A stretch of 64,000 bases of DNA. Origin: Streptomyces sp. NBC_01276. Its GTDB lineage: Bacteria; Actinomycetota; Actinomycetes; Streptomycetales; Streptomycetaceae. Position numbers and translations under genes: made by a program. The stretch is taken from assembly GCF_041435355.1 (NCBI RefSeq), contig NZ_CP108444.1, forward strand, positions 372,001 to 436,000. Direction: 5' to 3'. Positions 34,166-44,300 of this stretch are shown piece after piece; the first letter of the stretch is position 1; every line of letters begins with the position of its first letter. The notes below the pieces were generated by a model, which worked only from the letters and a program-made list of their open reading frames with translations, had not been told where the DNA came from and made no database searches.

Positions 34166-35433
34166 GCGGCATCTCCCAGGCGCGGGCGGGTCAGGATCAT
34201 GGCGCTCTGGAAGCCGCCGAAGCCGCTGCCGACGCTGAGCACCGTGTCGGTGCGGTGCTCCCGCGCGGTCAGCGGGACGTAGTCCAGGTCGCACAGGGGG
34301 TCCGGGGTGCGCAGGTTGGCGGTCGGGGGGACCGTGTGGTGCGCGATGGCCAGGGCGCTGGCGGCCACCTCCAGGGAGCCGATCGCGCCGAGCGAGTGGC
34401 CGATCATCGATTTGATGGAGCTGACCGGGACCGCGTGGGCGTGCTCGCCGAGGGCGCGCTTGAAGGCGGCCGTCTCGTGGCGGTCGTTCTGCTTGGTGCC
34501 GGAGCCGTGCGCGTTGACGTAGTCGACGGCGGTGGGGTCGAGGCGGGCCTCGTCGAGGGCGACGGTGATCGCCTCGGCCATCTCGACGCCCTCGGAGCGC
34601 AGCCCGGTCATGTGGTAGGCGTTGCCGCGGCTGGCGAAACCGGCGATCTCCGCGTAGACGGTCGCGCCGCGCCGGCGGGCGCTCTCCAGTTCCTCCAGGA
34701 CCAGGACGGCCGAGCCCTCGCCGAGGACGAACCCGTTGCGGGTGGCGTCGAAGGGGCGGGAGGCGGTCTCCGGGTCCTCGTTGTTCGGGGAGGTGGCCTT
34801 GATGGCGTCGAAGCAGGCGACGGTGATGGGGGAGACGGGGGCCTCGGTGGCCCCGGTGACCATCACGTCGGCGCTGCCCTCGCGGATCAGCTCGACGGCG
34901 TGCCCGATGGAGTCCAGCCCCGAGGTGCAGCCGGTGGAGACCAGGGCGACGGGCCCCTGCGCCGACACCCGCCAGGCCACCTCGGCCGCGAGCGAGCTGG
35001 GCACGAAGTAGTCGAACAGGTGCGGGACGGCGAGGGTGTGGTCGACCTGCCAGGTGGATCCGCCCCGGCTGACGGCGTCGTACTCGGTGTCGAGGCCGGT
35101 GGTGCAGCCGACGGCGCTGCCCAGGGAGACCCCGGTACGGGCCGGGTCCAGCGCCGCGGTGTCCAGGCCGCTGTCGAGGAGGGCCTCGTCGGCGGCGACG
35201 AGGGCGAACTGCGCGGCCCGGTCCAGGCGCGCGGCCTCCTCGGGGGTGAACCCGTGGGCGAGCGGGTCGAAGTCGACCTCGGCCGCGATCCGGGAGCGGT
35301 ATCCGGTGGCGTCGAAGAGGCTGATGGCGCGGGTGGCGGTGCGCCCGGAGGTGAGCCGGGCCCAGAACTGCCCGGTGCCCACTCCCCCGGGCGCGACGAC
35401 GCCGATCCCGGTGATGACGACGCGGCGGCTCAT
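34162..35433 (-). CDS. Type II PKS ketosynthase KS-alpha, first set
   Basis: A 423-residue beta-ketoacyl synthase that builds the poly-beta-ketone chain with its CLF partner. Active-site Cys lies in [10 protein letters not shown]; the two His residues are in [12 protein letters not shown] and [16 protein letters not shown] 35433 overlaps the stop of the upstream aminotransferase-fold gene, and its own stop overlaps the CLF start, so the three are co-translated. No ACP gene follows within this block; the nearest canonical type II ACP is at 61459-61728. Confidence 0.94.
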   Translation of the reverse strand: MSRRVVITGIGVVAPGGVGTGQFWARLTSGRTATRAISLFDATGYRSRIAAEVDFDPLAHGFTPEEAARLDRAAQFALVAADEALLDSGLDTAALDPARTGVSLGSAVGCTTGLDTEYDAVSRGGSTWQVDHTLAVPHLFDYFVPSSLAAEVAWRVSAQGPVALVSTGCTSGLDSIGHAVELIREGSADVMVTGATEAPVSPITVACFDAIKATSPNNEDPETASRPFDATRNGFVLGEGSAVLVLEELESARRRGATVYAEIAGFASRGNAYHMTGLRSEGVEMAEAITVALDEARLDPTAVDYVNAHGSGTKQNDRHETAAFKRALGEHAHAVPVSSIKSMIGHSLGAIGSLEVAASALAIAHHTVPPTANLRTPDPLCDLDYVPLTAREHRTDTVLSVGSGFGGFQSAMILTRPRLGDAA

Positions 35434-36608
35434 GGGGTGTCCTTCACGGTGAGTCCTTCTTCGGTGCGGTGCCGGGCCCGCACCGACGCGCGCAGGGCGT
35501 CGGTGACGGTGCGTACGTCGGCGTCGGTCAGACCGGGGTGCAGGGGCAGGCGCACGGTGCGGTCGACCGCCCAGTCGCAGGAGGGGAGCGTGGCCGGCGC
35601 CTCCACGGGGTCGTCGGCCGGGAACCGGTGCAGGGGGGCGTGGTGGGAGGTGGTGTAGATCTCCTCGGCGAGGAGGTCGGCGACGACCCCGGCGCGGATG
35701 GCCGGGTCCATCTGCACCCAGTAGAGGCACTCGGTGGACTCGTGGCCCTCGGGCAGCGGCGGCGGCGTCAGCAGCCCCTCGGTCCCTTCGAGCAGCCGGT
35801 CGTACCGGCCCGCGATCTCCTTGCGCCGTTCGATCATCTCCGGGAGCCGGCGCAGCTGTACGGAGCCGATGGCGGCCGTCAGGTCGTTGCCGAGGATGCC
35901 GCGGCCGTATTCGGGCAGGTCCGGTTCGCCCGGCCCGCAGGGCGGCGTGCCGTGGCCGAAGCCGCTGGCGCGGACCAGGCCGTGGCGGGCGAGGTGGCGG
36001 GTGCGCGCGGCCCGCTCGGGATCCTTGGCGTAGACCATGCCCCCGTCGCCGGTGACCAGGACCCGGCCCGCGTCGAAGCTCCAGACGGCGAGGTCGCCGA
36101 AGGTGCCGGCGGGGCGGTCGCCGACCTTGGAGGCCAGGGAGCAGGAGCCGTCCTCGATGAGGACGACGCCGAGTTCGCGGCAGCGGGCGGCGATCCGTAC
36201 GACGTCGCCGGCCCGGCCTCCGTAGTGCAGCAGCAGCACCGCCCGGGTGCGGTCGCCGAGGTGGACCTCGATGTCCTCCAGGGAGGGGTTGAGGCCGCGC
36301 CGGTCCACGTCGCAGAAGACCGGCCGGCCGCCGCGCGCGGCGATGGCCTCGGCGGTGGCGGGGACGCCGATGGAGGGCAGGACGACCTCGTCGCCGGGGC
36401 GCAGGCCGAGGGTCTCCATGGCCAGGTGCAGGGCCGTGGCGCCCGAGCTGGTGAACACGGTGTGGCCCGTGGGGACGCCCAGGTGGGCGGCGAAGGCCGC
36501 CTCGAAGGCCTCGGTGCGTCGTCCGTTGCCCAGCCGCCGGTCCTCGAACACCCCGGCGACCGCGTCGAGTTCCTCAGCTCCGACCTGCGGCTGGAAGAGA
36601 TTGATCAT
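35430..36608 (-). CDS. DegT/DnrJ/EryC1-fold protein with the PLP lysine replaced by Arg
   Basis: A 392-residue member of the sugar aminotransferase fold. The usual SFxxxKN block reads [18 protein letters not shown]: Arg (CGG) occupies the position that normally holds the PLP Schiff-base lysine. The ring-contacting Asp is present ([11 protein letters not shown]). Dehydratase relatives such as RfbH, SpnQ and ColD have His here, so Arg is unusual. It is the first gene of the CLF/KS-alpha operon, with a GAGAGG site before ATG 36608. It may bind PLP or PMP without a Schiff base, act as a structural partner, or be degenerate. No specific function is assigned. Confidence 0.75.
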   Translation of the reverse strand: MINLFQPQVGAEELDAVAGVFEDRRLGNGRRTEAFEAAFAAHLGVPTGHTVFTSSGATALHLAMETLGLRPGDEVVLPSIGVPATAEAIAARGGRPVFCDVDRRGLNPSLEDIEVHLGDRTRAVLLLHYGGRAGDVVRIAARCRELGVVLIEDGSCSLASKVGDRPAGTFGDLAVWSFDAGRVLVTGDGGMVYAKDPERAARTRHLARHGLVRASGFGHGTPPCGPGEPDLPEYGRGILGNDLTAAIGSVQLRRLPEMIERRKEIAGRYDRLLEGTEGLLTPPPLPEGHESTECLYWVQMDPAIRAGVVADLLAEEIYTTSHHAPLHRFPADDPVEAPATLPSCDWAVDRTVRLPLHPGLTDADVRTVTDALRASVRARHRTEEGLTVKDTP

Positions 36609-36829
36609 GGTCGCCTCTCGCGTGCGGTGTCGCGTCGAGCTTGTGAACACCCGCTCGACCCCTGATGGAGAGCCGGTGGTCCGGCGGCCGTTCGCGGGGG
36701 CGCTCGGGGCGCCGGCGCGGGTCCGGCCGGGGCCGGTGCGCACCGGGTACCAGGGCCCTTCGAGCCCCCCTCCACCGCCGTACCGGAGTCTCCGCGTGCG
36801 CCACCCGTCGATTTCGCCGAGGAGTTCTC
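36609..36829. promoter_or_regulatory. Divergent promoter region of the first aromatic PKS block
   Basis: A 221-bp non-coding spacer separates the minus-strand KS operon and the plus-strand KR/cyclase operon. It has a 7-bp inverted repeat, GTCGAGC (36634-36640) and GCTCGAC (36653-36659). The TCGAG core resembles sites bound by ActII-ORF4-type SARPs, but the two copies here are inverted. No clear -10/-35 pair stands out. Confidence 0.45.
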
Positions 36830-37615
36830 ATGCCGGACCAGACCAAGCGTGTTGCCGTCGTCACCGGGGCGACCAGCGGAATCGGGCTGGAGGTGGCCCG
36901 TACGCTCGCCGCTTCGGGGCACCGGGTCTTCATCGGTGCCCGGGACGCGGACAACGTCGAGCGCACCGTGAAGGAGCTCACCGCCGAGGGCCTGGAGGTG
37001 GACGGCGCGAGCGTCGACGTCCGCAGCGGCGAGGGCGTCCGGGCGTGGATCGAGGCGGCCGTCGCCCGGTTCGGCACCCTCGACGTCGTCGTCAACAACG
37101 CCGGGCGCTCGGGCGGCGGGGTCACCGCCGACCTCGCGGACGAGCTGTGGAACGACGTCATCGAGACCAATCTGACCAGTGTCTTCCGGGTCACCCGGGA
37201 GGCCCTGAACACCGGTGGCCTGCGGGCCAAGAACCGCGGCCGCATCATCAACATCGCCTCCACCGCGGGCAAGCAGGGCGTGGTCCTGGGCGCCCCCTAC
37301 TCGGCGTCCAAGCACGGCGTGGTCGGCTTCACCAAGGCGCTGGGCAACGAGCTGGCCCCGACGGGCATCACCGTCAACGCCGTCTGCCCCGGCTACGTCG
37401 AGACCCCGATGGCCGAGCGCGTGCGCCAGGGCTACGCCGCCGCCTACGGGACCTCCGAGGAGGCGGTGCTGGAGAAGTTCCAGGCGAAGATCCCGCTCGG
37501 CCGCTACTCGACCCCGCAGGAGGTCGCCGGACTGGTGGGCTACCTCGCCTCCGACACGGCCGCCTCCATCACCTCGCAGGCCCTCAACGTCTGCGGCGGC
37601 CTCGGCAACTTCTGA
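36830..37615 (+). CDS. Type II PKS ketoreductase (ActIII-like)
   Basis: A 261-residue SDR expected to reduce the C-9 keto group of the nascent aromatic polyketide. It has the NADPH motif TGATSGIG, NNAG, the catalytic YSASK, and the C-terminal NVCGGLGNF characteristic of ActIII-type reductases. The length equals that of ActIII. A GAGGAG ribosome binding site precedes ATG 36830. It is the first gene of a two-gene operon with the aromatase/cyclase. Confidence 0.94.
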   Translation: MPDQTKRVAVVTGATSGIGLEVARTLAASGHRVFIGARDADNVERTVKELTAEGLEVDGASVDVRSGEGVRAWIEAAVARFGTLDVVVNNAGRSGGGVTADLADELWNDVIETNLTSVFRVTREALNTGGLRAKNRGRIINIASTAGKQGVVLGAPYSASKHGVVGFTKALGNELAPTGITVNAVCPGYVETPMAERVRQGYAAAYGTSEEAVLEKFQAKIPLGRYSTPQEVAGLVGYLASDTAASITSQALNVCGGLGNF

Positions 37616-37687
37616 GCCCCGTCCCCGCACGCCCGCGCGTGCGGCCGGACGCACCGATCACGAACCCCGATTCCGAGGAGCACGACC

Positions 37688-38665
37688 ATGCCGCAGCCCG
37701 GCCCCCGCGAAGTGGAGCACGAGATCACGGTCTCCGCCCCGGCCGCCGCCGTGTACCGCCTGATCGCCGAGGTCCGCAACTGGCCGCGGATCTTCCCCCC
37801 GACCATCTACGTGGACCACACCCCGCTCGGCGGGAACGAGGAGCGCATCCGCATCTGGGCCACCGCCAACGGCGAGCCCAAGAACTGGACCTCCCGGCGG
37901 ACCCTGGACCCGGAGCGGCTGACGATCACCTTCCGCCAGGAGGTCCCCGCCCCGCCGGTCGCCGCCATGGGCGGGACGTGGATCATCGAGCCGCTGTCGC
38001 CGTCCTCCTCGCGGGTGCGGCTGCTGCACGACTACCGGGCCGTCGACGACGACCCGGAGAGCCTGGCCTGGATCGACCGGGCCGTCGACCGCAACTCCCG
38101 CTCCGAGCTGGACGCTCTCAGGACCAACGTCGAGCACGCCCATGCCACCGAGGACCTGACCTTCTCCTTCGAGGACACGGTGCGCGTCGAGGGATCGGCC
38201 TCGGACGTCTTCGACTTCGTCAACGAGGCGGACCTGTGGCCCGAGCGGCTGCCCCACGTGGCGGTCGTCCGGCTCACCGAGGACACCCCCGGCCTCCAGG
38301 AGCTGGAGATGGACACCCGCGCGAAGGACGGCTCGGTGCACACCACCAAGTCCTACCGGGTGACCTTCCCGTACGAGCGGATCGCCTACAAGCAGACGAC
38401 CCTGCCCGCGCTGATGAGCCTGCACACGGGGTACTGGACGTTCACCGAGGACGGCGAGGGCGGCGTCCTGGCCTCCTCCCAGCACACGGTCACCCTCAAC
38501 ACCGCCAACATCGCGCGGGTGCTGGGCCCCGCCGCGACGGTGGAGGACGCCCGCGCCTACGTGCGCACGGCGCTGAGCACCAACAGCACGGCGACCCTGC
38601 ACCACGCCCGGGACTTCGCGGAGGGCCGGGCCCGCCGGTTCGCCGAGCGCCGCGCCGGGGTCTGA
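37688..38665 (+). CDS. Two-domain aromatase/cyclase (BexL/ActVII type)
   Basis: A 325-residue protein with two START/Bet v1-like domains (about 5-150 and 160-315). They begin with EHEITVSAPAAAVYRLIA and SFEDTVRVEGSASDVFDFV. Didomain aromatase/cyclases act on C-9-reduced chains to close and aromatise the first ring, consistent with the adjacent ActIII-like reductase. GAGGAG lies before ATG 37688; the gap to the ketoreductase gene is 72 bp. Confidence 0.92.
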   Translation: MPQPGPREVEHEITVSAPAAAVYRLIAEVRNWPRIFPPTIYVDHTPLGGNEERIRIWATANGEPKNWTSRRTLDPERLTITFRQEVPAPPVAAMGGTWIIEPLSPSSSRVRLLHDYRAVDDDPESLAWIDRAVDRNSRSELDALRTNVEHAHATEDLTFSFEDTVRVEGSASDVFDFVNEADLWPERLPHVAVVRLTEDTPGLQELEMDTRAKDGSVHTTKSYRVTFPYERIAYKQTTLPALMSLHTGYWTFTEDGEGGVLASSQHTVTLNTANIARVLGPAATVEDARAYVRTALSTNSTATLHHARDFAEGRARRFAERRAGV

Positions 38666-38668
38666 AGG

Positions 38669-38694
38669 GGTCCGGGAGCCCGGTCCGGGAGCCC
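38669..38694. repeat. Tandem 13-bp repeat (two perfect copies)
   Basis: GGTCCGGGAGCCC is repeated head to tail at 38669-38681 and 38682-38694, right after the aromatase/cyclase stop. It sits between convergent genes and can fold into GC-rich hairpins. Confidence 0.8.
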
Positions 38695-38739
38695 GTGGGG
38701 CCGGAGTCCAGGCGGTCCGACCGTCCGGCTCCGGGCCGG

Positions 38740-39477
38740 TCACCAGCCCAGGCCGCCGTTGACCTCCAGGACGTGGCCGTTGACGTAGGAGGCGCCCGCC
38801 CCCGCGAGGTAGACGGCGGCGCCCGCGACCTCCTCGCCCCGGCCCATCCGGCCCACCGAGACCTTGGGCGCGTACCGGCTCCACACCTGCGGGTTCTGCT
38901 TCAGCCGCCGGCCCATGCCCTCGTCGATGAACCCGGGCGACAGGCAGTTGACGGTGATGCCCTTCGGGGCCAGCTCCAGCGCGGCCACCTTGCTGAACAT
39001 CTCCACCGCCGCCTTGGTGGCGCAGTACGAGGCGGCGCCCGGCGTGGGGCGGGAGGCCAGGGCGGAGGACAGGGCGATGATCCGGCCCGCCGGGCTGCGC
39101 TCCAGGTGCGGCACCGCCGCCTGGACGCAGTGGAAGAGGCCGCCCAGGTTGGTGTCGAGCGCCTCGGCCCAGTCGCCGGCCGACAGCCCCGCGAGGGGCC
39201 CGGGGCGGCTCACCCCCGCGTTGGCCACCAGGACGTCGATCCCGCCGAACCGCTCCGCGGCGCCGTCCATCAGCGCCCGGACGGACCCCGGGTCGCGTAC
39301 GTCGGCCCGGTGGAAGACGGCACGGTCCCCGAGGGGCGCCAGGGCCTCCCGCGCTCCCTCCACCCCCCGGGCGGCGACGACGACCCGGGCTCCCTCGGCG
39401 ACGAACGCCTCGGTGATCCTGAGCCCCAGGCCCTTCGTCCCGCCGGTGACCACGGCCACCCTGCCGTCGAGTTCCAC
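38740..39477 (-). CDS. SDR-family ketoreductase of the aromatic pathway
   Basis: A 245-residue classical SDR with TGGTKGLG, VANAG, the catalytic YCATK and a C-terminal VNGGLGW. It probably reduces a second keto group or a quinone of the aromatic polyketide. GTG 39477 gives a normal family length; GTG 39504 is possible. It is divergent from the flavin reductase gene, and the SoxR-type box between them could control both. Confidence 0.82.
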   Translation of the reverse strand: MELDGRVAVVTGGTKGLGLRITEAFVAEGARVVVAARGVEGAREALAPLGDRAVFHRADVRDPGSVRALMDGAAERFGGIDVLVANAGVSRPGPLAGLSAGDWAEALDTNLGGLFHCVQAAVPHLERSPAGRIIALSSALASRPTPGAASYCATKAAVEMFSKVAALELAPKGITVNCLSPGFIDEGMGRRLKQNPQVWSRYAPKVSVGRMGRGEEVAGAAVYLAGAGASYVNGHVLEVNGGLGW

Positions 39478-39600
39478 CCGTTGCCCCCGTTCCTTCTCCG
39501 ACACCCGTTGCGCGTCCAGATTCCGCCGGTGCCGTCTCGGGCCGCTGGAGGGACGGCGTGAGGGCCCGGTCCGGCGGCTCCGGACCCTTCCGCCCACCGC

Positions 39601-39631
39601 TTGACCTCAAGTCGACTTGAGGTCATACGTT
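39601..39631 (+). promoter_or_regulatory. SoxR-type promoter with 24-bp palindromic box
   Basis: A perfect palindrome with half-site TGACCTCAAGTC occupies 39602-39625. Its core CCTCAAG-N4-CTTGAGG matches the SoxR box. It fills the space between a -35 TTGACC (39601-39606) and a -10 TACGTT (39626-39631). The spacer is exactly 19 bp, as in MerR-family promoters that are activated by DNA untwisting. The flavin reductase start is 51 bp further on. Confidence 0.85.
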
Positions 39632-39682
39632 CTGGATCACCGGCCGCGAGGCCCCCAGTCACCCGGTGGAAGAGGTACTGCC

Positions 39683-40267
39683 ATGTCCGTCAGCCCGCTC
39701 AAGGTAGGCGTCCTGATCGCCAGCGTCCGCACCGGCCGCTTCGCCGACACGGTCTCCCGCTGGCTCCTCTCCGAGGCCGCCGGCCGCGAGGACATGGAGA
39801 TCCACGTCATCGACCTGGCCGAACCGGAACTCGTCGAGGAGCTCAGACTCACGCTCGAACCGCCGGCGCCCGGCCTGACCCCCCGCCTCGCCGAACGGGT
39901 CGCGGCCCTGGACGCGTTCGTGGTGGTCACCCCGGAGTACAACCACGGCTACCCGGCCTCGCTCAAGCTGGCCCTGGACCACGTCTACTCCGGCTGGCGC
40001 GCCAAGCCGGTCGGCTTCGTCTCCTACGGCGGGATGGCCGGCGGCCACCGTGCCGTCGAGCAGCTGCGGCAGGTCTTCGCCGAACTGCACGCCGTCACGA
40101 TGCGCGACACCGTCAGCTTCCACAACGCCTGGGAGAGGTTCGACGAGGAGGGCCGCCCCCACGACGAGGACGGCAGCGGCAAGGCCGCCTCCGTCCTGCT
40201 GGACCAGCTCGCCTGGTGGGGCGTCACCCTGCGCGAGGGACGCACCGCGCGTCCCTACGGAGGCTGA
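39683..40267 (+). CDS. NADPH-dependent FMN reductase
   Basis: A 194-residue flavodoxin-fold reductase. It shows the N-terminal VGVLIASVRTGRF phosphate loop, VTPEYNHGYPASLKLALDH and the SYGGMAGGHRA flavin-binding stretch. It could supply reduced flavin to tailoring oxygenases or detoxify quinones. In Streptomyces coelicolor a similar reductase belongs to the SoxR regulon, which responds to redox-active antibiotics; the SoxR-type box upstream suggests the same control here. ATG 39683 has a GAGG site. It converges with the SARP gene, leaving a 13-bp gap. Confidence 0.9.
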   Translation: MSVSPLKVGVLIASVRTGRFADTVSRWLLSEAAGREDMEIHVIDLAEPELVEELRLTLEPPAPGLTPRLAERVAALDAFVVVTPEYNHGYPASLKLALDHVYSGWRAKPVGFVSYGGMAGGHRAVEQLRQVFAELHAVTMRDTVSFHNAWERFDEEGRPHDEDGSGKAASVLLDQLAWWGVTLREGRTARPYGG

Positions 40268-40280
40268 GCCCGGCCCGCGG

Positions 40281-41084
40281 TCAGACCCCCGAGCGCGCCG
40301 GAACCGGCGCCGCGACCTGCGGCGGTACCTGCACCGGGGCCAGCAGCCGCGCCTGGAGCTGCTTGAGCTCCCGCGACGGCTCCAGTCCCAGCTCGTCGGC
40401 GAGGAGCCTGCGGACCTTCTGGTAGGCCTGGAGGGCCTCCGCACGCCGCCCGGCGGCGCCGAGGGTGCCGATGAGCCGACTGTGGAACCACTCGTTGAGC
40501 GGGTAGTCGTTGGTCAGCCGGCGCAGCTCGGGGATGGACTCGCGGTGCCAGCCCAGCTGTTCCTCGCAGGCGATGCGGATCTCGAAGGCCCGGATGCGCA
40601 GCTCCTCCAGGTGGACCACGTGGCCGCTCAGCGCGTCGCCGGTCGGGATGCCCGACAGGGCGGGCCCGCGCCACAGGTCGAGCGCCTCGCGGACGGTGCC
40701 CAGCGCCGTGAGGGGTTCGTCCGCCGCCAGCTCGGCCCGGGCCCGCGAGACGAGCTTCTCGAAGATCCGGATGTCGATCTCGTCGTCTTCCACCTGGATC
40801 GAGTAGCCGGGCGGGCTGGTGACGATCAGGCAGCGGCCGGCGGGTGCCAGTTCCTCCTGCGCGAACATCCGGCGGGCGTGGTAGACGTACGTCTGGAGCG
40901 TCGTGACGGCGCTGCGCGGAGGCGTCTCGCCCCACAGCTCCTGGATGAGCGCGTCGGCCGTCACGATCTCACCCGGCCGCGTCAGCAGCAGGGCCAGCGT
41001 CTGGCAGACCTTGGGGGTACCGGGCCGGTAGGTCCTGCCGTCGTCCGTGACGATCTCGAATGGTCCGATGAGCTGGAAACGCAT
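40281..41084 (-). CDS. SARP-family transcriptional activator
   Basis: A 267-residue Streptomyces antibiotic regulatory protein. The N-terminal winged helix (about 1-95) is of the OmpR/PhoB type, with PGTPKVCQTLALLL and the LWGETPPRSAVTTLQTYV block. A bacterial transcriptional activation domain (about 100-250) with TPR-like helices follows. A Pro/Ala-rich tail ends the protein. SARPs bind direct repeats with ~11-bp periodicity. Such repeats lie in its own promoter and upstream of the nucleoside-like cassette, so it may regulate itself and that cassette. Confidence 0.93.
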   Translation of the reverse strand: MRFQLIGPFEIVTDDGRTYRPGTPKVCQTLALLLTRPGEIVTADALIQELWGETPPRSAVTTLQTYVYHARRMFAQEELAPAGRCLIVTSPPGYSIQVEDDEIDIRIFEKLVSRARAELAADEPLTALGTVREALDLWRGPALSGIPTGDALSGHVVHLEELRIRAFEIRIACEEQLGWHRESIPELRRLTNDYPLNEWFHSRLIGTLGAAGRRAEALQAYQKVRRLLADELGLEPSRELKQLQARLLAPVQVPPQVAAPVPARSGV

Positions 41085-41175
41085 GGGTGATAACTCCTCG
41101 TCAGAAAGACGGCGGCAATTTCCGAACGGTCGTCGACGGAGTCGGCTATGCGGTGATGGGGGGCGGTCCGCCTGG

Positions 41176-41240
41176 ATTATAAGAAGTCTCTTCCAGTCCT
41201 CAGACGCACGTCAACCGGCCGGATGTCAGGGCGCCGTCAA
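41176..41240 (-). promoter_or_regulatory. SARP gene promoter: TATAAT and a three-part TTGAC/CTGAC repeat
   Basis: On the minus strand a perfect TATAAT (+ strand 41176-41181) lies 33 bp downstream of the start of the last TTGAC. The repeat reads TTGACG, 5 nt, CTGACAT, 8 nt, TTGAC (41240-41210). The same sequence parts with the same spacing occur at 51533-51503. The whole 279-bp region 41085-41363 has no gene. Confidence 0.65.
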
Positions 41241-41298
41241 CTTGCGTCAGAATTCGGAATGCTTTTCGCAGCTTCCTGCCGCACGCGTCCGGAAACGC

Positions 41299-41343
41299 AA
41301 AAAAAACGGCCGCCCCGCCGGATTTCTCCGACGGGGCGGCCGT
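41299..41343 (-). terminator. Rho-independent terminator of the NRPS gene
   Basis: A 12-bp perfect stem (arms 41306-41317 and 41332-41343, ACGGCCGCCCCG and its complement) is followed on the minus strand by eight T residues. It lies about 20 bp after the NRPS stop. Confidence 0.92.
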
Positions 41344-41363
41344 GTTCCGCTACCGGCTCTCCC

Positions 41364-44300
41364 CTACTCTCCGAGCAGGTACCGGATGTGCTTGACCAGC
41401 TCGCCGATGTCCGGGGTGCGGAGCAGGCTGTAGTGGTCGGCGTCGAGGTCGATGACCGTCGGCGGCTCGGCGGAATAGCCGTTGCTGTTCTCGATGAACG
41501 AGTAGTCGTCGCCGCGGGCCTTGAAAATGGTCACCGGCGCGTCGAGCGTGCGCTCGGCCAGCTCACGGAACGAGTACTCGAATTCGTAGGTCTGACCCAC
41601 GACCGAGATGATCCGCTTCGCCAGGTCGACGTCGATTCCCTTCAGCTCGCTGATGAACCCGGCGAAGGACTCCTCGTCCGTGGCGGATTCCAGGCACCTT
41701 TCCAGGTCCGGTCCCGAAATGGTGCCGGTGAACACCGAGAAGAGGATGGTCGTGTAGGCGCGGTTGGCGAAGGACGCCTCACGGCCGTACACCTTGCCGT
41801 TCTCGGCGCGCACGGTCGGCGAGCCCGGGGCGATCAGGAAGAGGTTGTCGACCTTCTCGCCCGCCTGCTCCAGCTGGTAGGCGGTCTCGAAGGCGACGCG
41901 GGCGCCGAAGGAGTAGCCCCACAGGGTGTAGGGGCCCTTCGGCTGGAGCTCCTTGATGGCCTCGATGTCGGCCTTGGCCATCTCCGTGATGGTCGCGTAC
42001 GGGGCCTCGCCCTCGTTGATCCCGTGCGCCTGGATGCCGTAGAACGAGCGGCCGAGGCCGATCTCGCCGGCCAGGGTGCGCAGGTTCATCGGGTAGCCGC
42101 CCAGGCCCGGCCAGCACAGCACCGGGCGGTCCTTGCCGGTCTCGGCGTGCAGGCGCACCAGGCGGGAGGACTCCTGCGCGACCTCGCGCTCAAGGCGGCG
42201 GGAGAGCTTCTCGACCGTGGGGGACTCCAGGACGGACTGCAGCGGCAGGGAGACGCCCAGGCGCGAGTTGAGCTCGCGGATCAGACCGACGGCGATCAGC
42301 GAGTTGCCGCCCGACTCGAAGAAGTCGTCCTGGACCGAGACGCTCTCGCGGCGCAGGGACTTGGCCCAGACCTCCGCGATCTCCTTCTCGGTCTCGGTGC
42401 GCGGGGCGACGAAGGGACGCTCCACGAGCTCGGCGTTGACCTGGTCGGAGACGGCGAGCGCCTTCGCGTCGATCTTGCCGTTGGCGGACAGCGGCAGCCG
42501 CTCGAACACCACGACCCGGTTCGGGATCATGTAGTCCGGCAGGAAGCTGACGAGGTCGTCACGGATCAGCTCCGCCGGGCCGCGCATGTGGACGCTGTCC
42601 TCGCGCATGCCCTCGTGGCCGAGCTGCTCGTCGCTGACCCGGCCGCCGACGAAGAAGTACGACGGACCGCTCTCGACGCCGTTGGCGTGCAGGACGGAGT
42701 CGATCCGGCGCGAGGCCGGCAGCGGGTTGCCGGTCTTCGAGCTGTAGCCCGACGACATGAAGCCCAGGCCGAGGCCGTTCATCATCAGGTGCTGCAGCTT
42801 CTTGCCGAGGGTGACGTAGTGCATCCACTCCTCGGGGGCGCGGCTGATCACCGAGATGCCGAAGCTGGCGGCCTGGTACACCGACTGGTTGATCGCGATG
42901 ACCTGCTTCTTGAGGACGATGTCGTCCGAGAAGCGGGTGAGCTTGCCGTCCGCGTAGCGGTACTGGCCCTCGGGGAGGGTCGCGACCTTGCTGCCGTGCG
43001 TCTGGACGTAGACCTCGGCGTGGTCCTCGCGCCGGCCCGCGTGCGGGACCAGCTCGAAGGTGCCCAGGTAGAAGTCCTCCTCGGGCACGTCCAGCAGGTC
43101 GCGGACGGCCGGCTCGTACGCCAGGTCGCGGATGTCGAGGCCGTAGGACGGCAGCACCTGCTCGAAGAGGCCGACGATGTGGCCGGTCTCGATCTCCAGG
43201 ACCTCCTGGATGTTGTTCTTGTAGACCGGCTCGATGCCGCCGCGCTTGCCGATGAAGTGGACGTGGGCGGTGGGCTTGCCGGTGGCGGCCTTCTCGCTGA
43301 TCAGGACCAGCTGGTGGCGCTGCGGCTGGTAGTAGTAGTAGCCCGGCTTCAGCCCGCCGACGCCCTCCAGCTCGAAGTACAGCTGCGTCGCGTACAGCGC
43401 GCCCGGGGAGGCGTAGCCGTACTTGGGCAGCAGCCGCTCCTCGCTGAGGTACTGGCCGAACCAGCGCAGGATCTGGCCCAGTTCGGCGGGCGCCAGGTCG
43501 GCGGCCTTGCGCGAGTAGGCCGCGGGGACCTGTCCGCCGAGGAGCGCCAGCAGGTCGGCCTCGGTGACCGCGCCGCCCTCGTAGAAGCGGTACGTCTTGC
43601 GGGCGAAGACGCGGCTGCGCTGCTCGGGGGTCGGCTCGGCACCCGGCAGGTCGTAGGCGGTGCGGCCGGCGAGGTCGGCGTCGTCGCGCAGGCCCGGGTT
43701 GGACAGCTGCGCCTTGACCTGGAGCTTGCTCTTCTTCGAGGCGTGGTGGGAGCCGTGGTTGCCCTGGTCCATCAGGGCGGCTTCCTTCTCGCTCAGCTCG
43801 ACGCAGGCGATGAGGTTCTGGAAGCCGGTGCGGCCGTCGTTCTTGACGATGACGGCGGCGTTGCGCACCCAGTCGTGGTTCTCGATCGCCAGGGATATCT
43901 CGTCCAGCTCGACGCGGTAGCCGCGCAGCTTGACCTGGTTGTCGGCGCGGCCGGCGAACTGCACGGTGCCGTCCGGGTTCCACTGGCCCAGGTCACCCGT
44001 CTTGTACAGGCGGGTGGGTCCGGCGCCCTCGGTGAGCTCGATCTCCAGGAAGCGCTCGGCGGTCAGGTCGGGGCGGTGCAGGTAGCCGCGCGCCAGTTGG
44101 CCGCCGCCGATGTACAGCTCGCCGATCTCCCCGATGCCGACGGGCTTGAGGTTCTCCTTGCCGAGGATGTGGTACTCGGTGTCGGCCACCGGGGCGCCGA
44201 TGGAGATGGACTGCGGTGCCTCGTCCAGCTCGGCGGGGTCGACCGCGTACGAGGAGGAGTTGATGGTGCACTCGGTCGGCCCGTAGACGTTGATCAGGGC

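Noticed and set aside
35430..36608. Calling the first KS-operon gene a functional sugar aminotransferase
   Set aside because: The PLP-binding Lys is replaced by Arg, so normal transamination cannot be assumed.
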